A program made the translations under genes and the position numbers. The notes under the pieces are model-generated. The model was not told the origin of the DNA, ran no database searches, and saw only the letters and a program-made list of their open reading frames with translations. A stretch of 64,000 nucleotides of DNA from Aspidapion aeneum (taxonomy: Eukaryota > Arthropoda > Insecta > Coleoptera > Brentidae). Positions 34,901-43,900 of this stretch are shown piece by piece. The first letter of the stretch is position 1. Each line of letters starts with the position of its first letter. Location of the stretch: positions 109,855,314-109,919,313 of the forward strand of contig OY755042.1 in the NCBI GenBank assembly GCA_963576565.1, in the 5' to 3' direction.

Positions 34901-37900
34901 TTAAGTTCTTTGCACGACTTTTCCACCTGCGCAAAAGCGGATCTATTACAAAGCTAATGTACTTAATACTTTAAAGAGTACAAAATAGCGGGAATATAGG
35001 GGATGGGGTATGCAGCTTTTTTAGCGTAATAATTTACTACCCTGTGATCTACACACAAACGGTACTTGCCGTCTGATCTAGGTAGCTTTCTTCGTTTGTT
35101 TTTTTTTAAAGAGTCAAATGCAGCGACTTAAATTAGAGGTTTTTTAACTATTATACAAGGTTTCCTAAACATTGGTCAAAAATTCGTGGTGTGATTCCTA
35201 GAGTATTTTCATGAAAAAAGTTCCTAGTAACATTTGTTGAAAAATGGTTCCTAATGGGATTAGGTTCGGTTTGTTTGGTTTCGGAAGGGCAGGGGGGGTC
35301 TGGGCTGCCAAACAGTCATCTAGTAAATTGTTTTTTTGTTGGGTAACTATCGCAGACACAAAAAAGTCAAAAAGATTTTAGTTAGAACAAAGAATTAATT
35401 CTGTATTTTTGAATCAACGTGTGACTCACCTCAAGAAAGTTCAATTCTATTTATTATTTGATATTCCCAATGACGACGTAGCCTAATTGAGGTTGCAAGT
35501 TTGACAAGATCTGTTCTTTTATGATCATAATAACTTTTAGTATTAAAATAAACCAAATCATCACTCTTCTTTATTTGTACGTATGAATTGGGAACATCCT
35601 GTATACTTAATTTAACACGGTAGGCATCCAAATGTTCACAAATTAACTAAACTCTCTTTAGATACTTCCCGCCTCCACGGATCAACCGGACAAAGTGCCA
35701 CGGGACAGCCCGTCGCGTCAGTCGTCCTGGAGTTCATACGACAGCGCCTGCGCAATGGGTTTCCAAGAAAAGGAACCACAAAGTGGCACCGAGCTGTCTC
35801 GGCACTCATCGTGGGGCTCCGGAGATACACGAGCGCTGCCAAGTCGGAACAGTTCGTGGGGATCGTACGATATCAGACCGCCTAGGGATGTTTATTATAA
35901 TAATGAACACGGTAAGTTATATAACACTTCACTTGAAGTAAAAATTATTACGAAAGAGGGAGAAGAGCCTTATAAACGCCTCAATTAGGGTTTAATGATA
36001 AGAAAAACATATATTTTTTTATAATTTCAGGCGAGAAAATCCTGCACAGCACCACAGATCTCGAACACAGTTCCAGCGGCATATTTCCCTACAACAAAGA
36101 AGAAATCCCCTGGCATCCAGGCACAGTAAAACGCACCAAACAACGTATAGAGGGCGCCGGAAACGGCACTACCGGCGGCGCAAGCAACAATCTTACCGGA
36201 AGCGGAAATACGTCACGACCACTAAGCAGCGGCGAAAACAGCATGACCAGCAGTTGCCTATCGCTCACCAAAACGCCAAGTCAAGAGGCTTTGCCTGTCA
36301 ATTTCGCGCAAGCTGTCAACGAAACGGTCGTAGAAAGGGCCAAGACAACGACTGAAGAATTCTCTAGTGCCATATCAGATAGGATTAACATACCAATCGA
36401 GGAAAGAATTGGATCGAGTAATTCTAGACTTTCACTTAGTGCCCCGGGTAAGAGAACACACTTTCATTTATAGATCAGTGTAAATATTAGGGTGTCTGAC
36501 AGTATTAAAAAATAAATATATATTTATTTTTAGATATCTCTTTAGGTCTTGGGAATGCTAAAAACAAACTTATTTGTTTAATTTTTTCTCAAATTCATAG
36601 TTCTTTTAATTAAATAAATTTATTGAATTAAAACAATTAGCCACGTGATTCAAAACAGGCGCTCTACCAATCAGCTGCGAGTGACGTCACAAAACAGTAA
36701 ACGCCTCGAACGAACCTATTTTCTGTGTTATTTTCTTATGGATGGTAATGTTTGCTTTGGTTTAAAGTGCGAATTATCGCCCTAAATTAGATTTTATTTT
36801 GTGTTTTGCTTATAAAAAATATTTTTAATGGAAAACGGATTCTCCAAAGCCGATAGCTCCAACTTGCCAATGTGTATTCCTTTATGGTGGCAGGCTTCTT
36901 TGCCAACAACAGTGATTTTTGTTCTAGGGAATTTAGAAACGTTAAAATGTTGATGTAAGTATTCGATGAGTTGTTTTGTATATAACTGAAAGTTCTTTTA
37001 TGATATTCTTCGTCTACTTTTACTCATTTAGATTTTGAGGTTAGGTTATATGTTTTGCTTTTTTGTTTAATATGCCACTTACAATAGATTCAATTAAATA
37101 CCCAATCATTATTATTTTAAGCATTAAGAAACAATCAAAAATTGCAGGACAGGGAGGCAAAAAGTATACAACGACCAGCAATACTTGAAGTACTGCATAG
37201 GTTACACTGCATAGTCCTGCGTAGGTACTGCTTAGTCCTGCCTATGCACTGCCTAGTCTTGCATATACACTGCTCAGTCCTACATTTAGCCTGCATGTGC
37301 ACTGCCTAATCCTGCATTTAGAAGTACTCCCTAGTCCTGCCTAATAACTGCCTAGCACCGCCTAAAAATTTTTACACCTTTCTGCCTATTATAGTTGTGT
37401 ACCCCTTGTAATAAACAAAACCTCAAAAATTTCATCGTCATTTACGAAATAGTTATATATATATATATTATAGACGTGAGCAAAATTAATAGAAACAATT
37501 TAGTTATACTCACATCAAAGTGATCTTCACAAATGTAAAGTGAAGATGTATTAAATAAGGCCCTTGTGTCTCTTCGAGCAAGTTCTAGCCACTTTTTCCA
37601 TTCTTTTACTGCTGTAGGCACATGAATAAATAGTTTTTCAGGTGTTTTTATGCTAGTATTCGAACACTGAGGCACTACACACCACTTATAGGACATTTTT
37701 TACATAAAAAACAGTAAAAACACAGACCAAAAACAAATAAATACTTGAATGCCATGTATCTGTCCGCGAGTTTACTGCGCTGTGACGTCATTGCAACTCT
37801 ATGCTAGAAATGAGCGTTTTAGCGGCAAATTCAAATCGGAAATTAGAAAACTTGATTTTAAATGTAGTCATGATAAAATATACTATTTTAATAATTTTGC

Positions 37901-40900
37901 GTAGCAAATTAGGGACCTATGTATCATTCTAAACACTTTTCTAAAATTTGTCAAATACCTTATTTTTCGAGGGAAAAATTTATAACAGTAGTTAATAGTA
38001 ATATGGTGAAATGCGTATTAGCTATCAAAAAAAGTTATGGGTAACAACAAGATCTAAAAACAAGCTATTCCTCTCGAATGTCTCTGGTTTGTTCTTGATT
38101 TTTAGGATAAAATAAATTTTTTGCTTATTTTATTGCAGAACCTTCCGCCATGGAACTTATCAGTACTGACAGCTCTCTTTCAAGATCCGCCTTAAACGTG
38201 TCTGACAAGGAAATGATTCCTGCGCAGGCGCAGAAATCGGTGGTAAAGCAGCAGAAATCATTTCTGGAAAGCTTACAGCAACAAAAAGAAATCAAAGCAC
38301 AAAAGCAGCAGCTAAAAACGCAGAACAAAGTCGTAGAAGATGTAGCAGGAATTGTTAAAAGCTTGAAAAAAGAATTCGAAGCCAAGTCGAACACAAGCAC
38401 AAATATTTTTGAACAAACTATCGCTGAAGACGCAAATCTAAAAGTACCAAAAAGTCGCGGGAGCAGCCTACCCAACTCCCCGGTTAGTGTTCACCAAGCA
38501 AAAGAACCCCCTCCACAAAAATCAAACGACGATATGAGTGTTAAGGGTTTAAAAAGCATGTTTGAACATCCTACAGAGAAACCTGTCAAACTTCGGGAGA
38601 GGAGCAGTGCTCAAAAGAGAGCCAACAGGTTAGTTTACTTTACTCCTTTCAATATTTACCAACATAAATTTTAACTCAATTAAAGAAAGTTAATATCTCT
38701 ACCAAAATTTTACATTATTTATTTTTATTGCAGTGAGGTATTTATTACAAGCTTTTATTTAGCTTCAGATGTTCTGTCTAACTATCTTACTATCTATCAA
38801 ATCTTGTGAAGCGTTTTTGACACACTTCGCATTATCCGATTTGGATGAAATTTGGTTCACACATAGTGGTCCCATGACAATACAACATTAAGAAAAAAAA
38901 AATCCTTCCACCCCTACCCCCACCCCTTCTATAGAAAAATGTGTTTTTGACACACTTCCCGTTATCCGATTTTGATAAAATTTGGTATACACATAGTGGT
39001 CCGATGATAATACAACAATAAGAAAAAATATTCTCCCACCCCTACCCCCACCCTCTTCCATAGAAAAATTTGTTTTTGACACACATCCCGTTATCCGATT
39101 TGGATGAAATTTGGTATACATATAGTGATCCGATGACAATACAATATTAAGAAAAAAATATGCTCCCACCCCTACCCCCACCCCCTTCCATAGAAAATGC
39201 GTTTTTGACACACTTCCCATTATCCGATTTGGATGAAATTTGGTATTCACATAGTGGTCCGATGACAATACAACATTAAAAAAAATATCCTCCAACCCCT
39301 ACCCCCACCCCCTTCCATAGAAAATGCGTTTTTGACACCCTTCCCATTATCCAATTTGGATGAAATTTGGTACACATATAGTGGTCCGATGACAATACAA
39401 CATTGAGAAAAAAAATCCTACCACTCCTACCCCCTCCCCCATCTATAGAAAAATGCGTTTTTGACACACTTCCCATTATCCCATTATCCGATTTGTCCTC
39501 TCACCCTACCCCCACCCCCTTCCATAAAAAATGCGTTTTTGACACACTTCACTTCAAATGACTTTTATAAAATTTGGTATATGCATAAAGGTCCGATGGC
39601 AATACAGCCCAAACAAAAAATATATTTCTACCTCTACCCCCACCCTCTCTTTCCCCCAATAGAAAAATGAGGTTCCAAACAACTCACGATCAGCGATTTC
39701 ATTATAGTCTAGAATAAACTCTTCTGTTCTGTTATTGAACAAATATTTTCATTTAATAGAGTAGATAGCTGAGACTAAAAAGTAGAAAATAAATTGGTAA
39801 TTTTTTTTTTAAGTTACATGCTTTTATAAAATGCACTAAAAATTAAAAAATAATTTTCTAATATTATCATAATAATAAAAGCGATGGCCGCAAATCAAAG
39901 CATAAGTTAATCTAAATTTGTGATCTAAACACTTAAAGAATATTCAACATAGCAGGTCATCAAAGATATGTTTGATGTGCCGCAATGCTATGCCATTGCC
40001 ATACCTATGTCAAAGAAATGCTGGGGTATCTTGGGTCGGGTTGGGTGGGTTTGGTACCTCTGCATTTTTCTGCTAGATTGATTCTTGCAAATAGTGATAT
40101 TTAATTGATACGGATATCTTATTGTGCTAACATCGTCCAAATGTCCATCAATCGGCCATCGCATTTATTATTATGATAATATTAGAATGTTAGAAAAAAT
40201 TTTTTGAATTTTTAGTGCATTTTATAAAAGCTTGTGTGACTTAAAAAAAATTTTTTTACCAATTTATTACAACTTAAAATTAGTTATTTCGATTAAAAAG
40301 GAACTAAAAACCAAATTTTTGTATGGCGTCTCTCTTTCTCCGCCTGAACAAGTTCACATCTAGGGGTATAAATTTCCATAAGAGGATCAAACACCGACAG
40401 ATAGAGTATAGCATTTATTAAAAAGAGACTGTGATACGCTCGAGTCCCACAGAAAGCTTTGCAGCATTGTAAAAGGTAACCTTGATAAATTACTACAGGC
40501 GCACGCGGTCGCACTCGCCAAGGGGCGGACAATCTGAAACATTTTTACTTGAAAAATGTCAAATTTAGTACCCGTAAATTAAAATTCAAACACTCGTATT
40601 TCGGTAGATGGCGCTTCATGTTCCGTACATGGCTTTGTTTTCTCACTAACAATGTAAGGTGGGAGATAAAGCCGTGTACTGAATTTATGAACGGTGTCAC
40701 ATCGACCAGCAGTGTTCTGAGGAGTCCCATAAGGACGAAACAGTTAACTGTCAACACTTATTAGGTGTCCATTAGATCTTGGACTCTCGTGAGGTTAAGC
40801 TTTCGAGCTACCCACGGAAAAATACTAGAGAAACAAAAAACCCTTAATATTCTTTTTACCCGATAAGCCATGAAAACTTGTTTGAATTTTAATTTACGGG

Positions 40901-43900
40901 TACTAAATTTGACATTTTTTAATATTTGGCTCTAAACTCCGTTGACTGACGCGATGCCGACGTCTTGATAGCGGAACAAACGCAATTTAGCGTTGACCTG
41001 ATCTAGAAAGGCAATGTGTGTCGTAGGTCACGGTATGGATTCTTTCTTTCAATCGATACTTTCATCGATCGATGATATAGCAGTTTTACTCGCCTGCTGC
41101 TGTTTTAGTTTCTCTCGTATTTCGGTAGATGGCGCTTCATGTTCCGTACATGGCTTTGTTTTCTCACTAACAATATAAGGTTGGAGATAAAGCCGTGTAC
41201 TGAATTTATGAACGGTGTCACATCGACCAGCAGTGTTCTGAGGAGTCCCATAAGGACAAAACAGTTAACTGTCAACACTTATTAGGTGTCCATTAGATCT
41301 TGGACCCCCGTGAGGTTAAGCTTTCGAGCTACCCACGGAAAAATACTAGAGAAACAAAAAACCCTTAATTTTCTTTTTACCCGATTAGCCACGAAAACTT
41401 GTTTCATTTTTACTTGACTTGTCATCATACCCATCATATAGACCCTAAGCGATGGCAAACGGATGACGCTAGTTTGGGTTCCGGGACATACGGGGGTACC
41501 AGGCAACGAGAAGGCGGACGAACTCGCACGACTCGGGGCAGGAACCGCCTATGTAGGACCGGAGCCACTTTTGGGCGAGACAAAAAGACAAGTGCAAAGC
41601 GGACTCAACAAATGAGCCCAGGACGCGCTATTAAACTCCTGGGAAACAGGAACGGGTTGCAGACAGACCAGAGAATTCGTAGACCGTCCAAAAGCGACCA
41701 GAATTAGATGGGTGCTGGGACGGACACGAAAAGACCTCGGATTGCTGATAGGTACTCTAACCGGACATAACCGGTTGAGGAGGCACATGACACGTATAGG
41801 AGTCGAGTATGACCCTAGCTGCCCAGCCTGTGGACAGGAAAAAGAGACATCAAGACAGCTCCTGGCAGAATGCGAGGCCTACGCAAGGATGAGACAACAG
41901 GCACTCGGAGCGCCAACTCTGAGCGAGGAAGAACTGCACATGCTCAAATGGGCAGACTTACTGGACTTTGTAAAGAGAACAGGAAGGCCCAATGAGTTAC
42001 CCGACCATCAAAGGGAAGTGCAGAGAGTGGGTTAAGGGACAGACTTGGGGCATGGCAAAAAGGGCCTACTCTGGCCTACTTGTCAGACCTGCGGGTCAAC
42101 CCCCCCACTACTACTACTACTACTACTACTATACAAGAAGTGGACTATTAAAAACATTTTATTTTTAAAATTTTATTGAATGTGAGTTATTTAGTTTCTA
42201 AAACACCTAGGCCGGATAATAAAATAAATTGTCTGGCTCAATACACGATAACTCAAGAACACCTCAAACGATTTTAACCCAATATGATAGACAAATTTTA
42301 TGTCCGCCCCCCCTAAGGTTTCGATAACCCTCCCGCGTCCTATAACCACGCTAGGTTCACTGTGGTCTACCAATGAACCTTTGTTAGGGTAAGACTAAAA
42401 ATGCATTAAAAAAAAACTAAAATTAAATAATAGTTAGCTTACCAATCGATTGGTAAACTGTGGTGTAAAAAAATTGACTTTATTGAATCTTAAACAAAAA
42501 TCAATAACAAGAATAACACTTTAAAATTCTGTTTGTTTGTAAAAGTAAGTGAATTATTTACATTTAGGAACAAGCAGAATCTTAAGGTATCATTCTCGTT
42601 GTTTATCAAAAAAACCGCTTAATAAATTTTACCCAAAGGAGGAGGCACTAAATACATTGTTTACCGGGACGCGTCAAATGAGCTGAATTTAAGATATGGC
42701 CAAACCTTCCTGATATTTTTACCAAAAAAAATTGAGGGGGTCATAGGATTCGTTTTCGAGCTATACTTATTTAAATGTGCGCCACTGAATTATGGAAAAA
42801 TATGACCTTTTGTCGTTTTTTTGTAATAACTTATCGCCAAATAAAAATAAAAAAATTATATTAGTACTATTTTATTGACAAAAGGGTCCTTTTAGGAATT
42901 TTATCAATTTTTAACATATAGTTTGCGTCACATACCTACAGAGTGATTCAAAATAATTTTAAAAAAATACAGGAAAATTACCTGAGATTTATTACGTATA
43001 AAGAAAGGGAACTAAAAATGCATAGTCAAAATTAACTTCACTTGCTTTCATGTGAGTCGTTTTAACTATTCTAGAGTGATGTTTGCATAATAGGTTATTT
43101 TATAAGCTAACAGAGTATTTCAAAAAAAAATTAATTCAACGCATGACGTATTTACTAATTGTCTCCAAATAGTGTGTTTACGGGGATGCGTCAAATGAGG
43201 TGAATTTAAGATATGTTTGAGCCTAAACCGTCCGGATGCTTGCTTAAAAAAAATTGGGTGGTCATCGATTTCGTTTTCGAGCTATAATTATTTAAATGCG
43301 CGCCAATGGATTGTGGTAGAATGTAAGATTTTGTAGTTTTTTGTTATAACTTCTCGTGAAAGAAAAACAAAAAACCAATATGAATATTATTTTGTTGAAA
43401 AAAATGGAGTCTTTTTAAGTATGTTCTCATTTTTTGACATATAGTTTTCATCATATATCTACATAGTGGCTCAAACTTTGAATAATTGAAATACAATAAT
43501 AATAGACTTAATGGGTATTTCAAACATTTTTGAAATTCGCATAACATGTGTACTGATTGCCTATGCAATAGTGTGTGGAAAATGTTTACTGGGATTAGAG
43601 CCTAAACCGTGGTAAGACTTGTTTCAAGAAAAAGTGGGTGTTGATCGGTTTTGTTTTCGAGTTATACTTATTTAATGCTAGAATATAGGAAATGTGGGGA
43701 CAAAAAGACAAAAAGGGGTCTACTCACCCCTTTCCGGGGGTTCTGCCAAAAATTTTCAGAAAGAAAGCCTGTGAACAAACTTAGTTGATAAAAGTTTAAA
43801 TATCAACTTTTTATCCCTATCAAGAGATAGAAGTTGTAGCGAAAATCCATAAGAGTATAGCTCAAAAACGAAACCGATGACCCCCTCCTCCACCCAATAT

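Larger units (their letters stand above)
36488..37875 (-). mobile_element. THAP-domain element, copy 1
   Basis: About 1.4 kb, the reverse complement of 60585-61742 with small gaps. It holds a THAP exon (37514-37696), a TGCCTAGTCCTGCA minisatellite and a second conserved block near 36830-36945. THAP domains are the DNA-binding domains of P-superfamily transposases and some host genes. No transposase catalytic domain is present. Antisense to slingshot, in its intron 36448-38138. Confidence 0.75.

Noticed and set aside
38888..39476. Repetitive minus-strand protein with SVSKTHF motifs
   Set aside because: It is the 129-bp tandem repeat translated; there is no start context, splice support or known domain.
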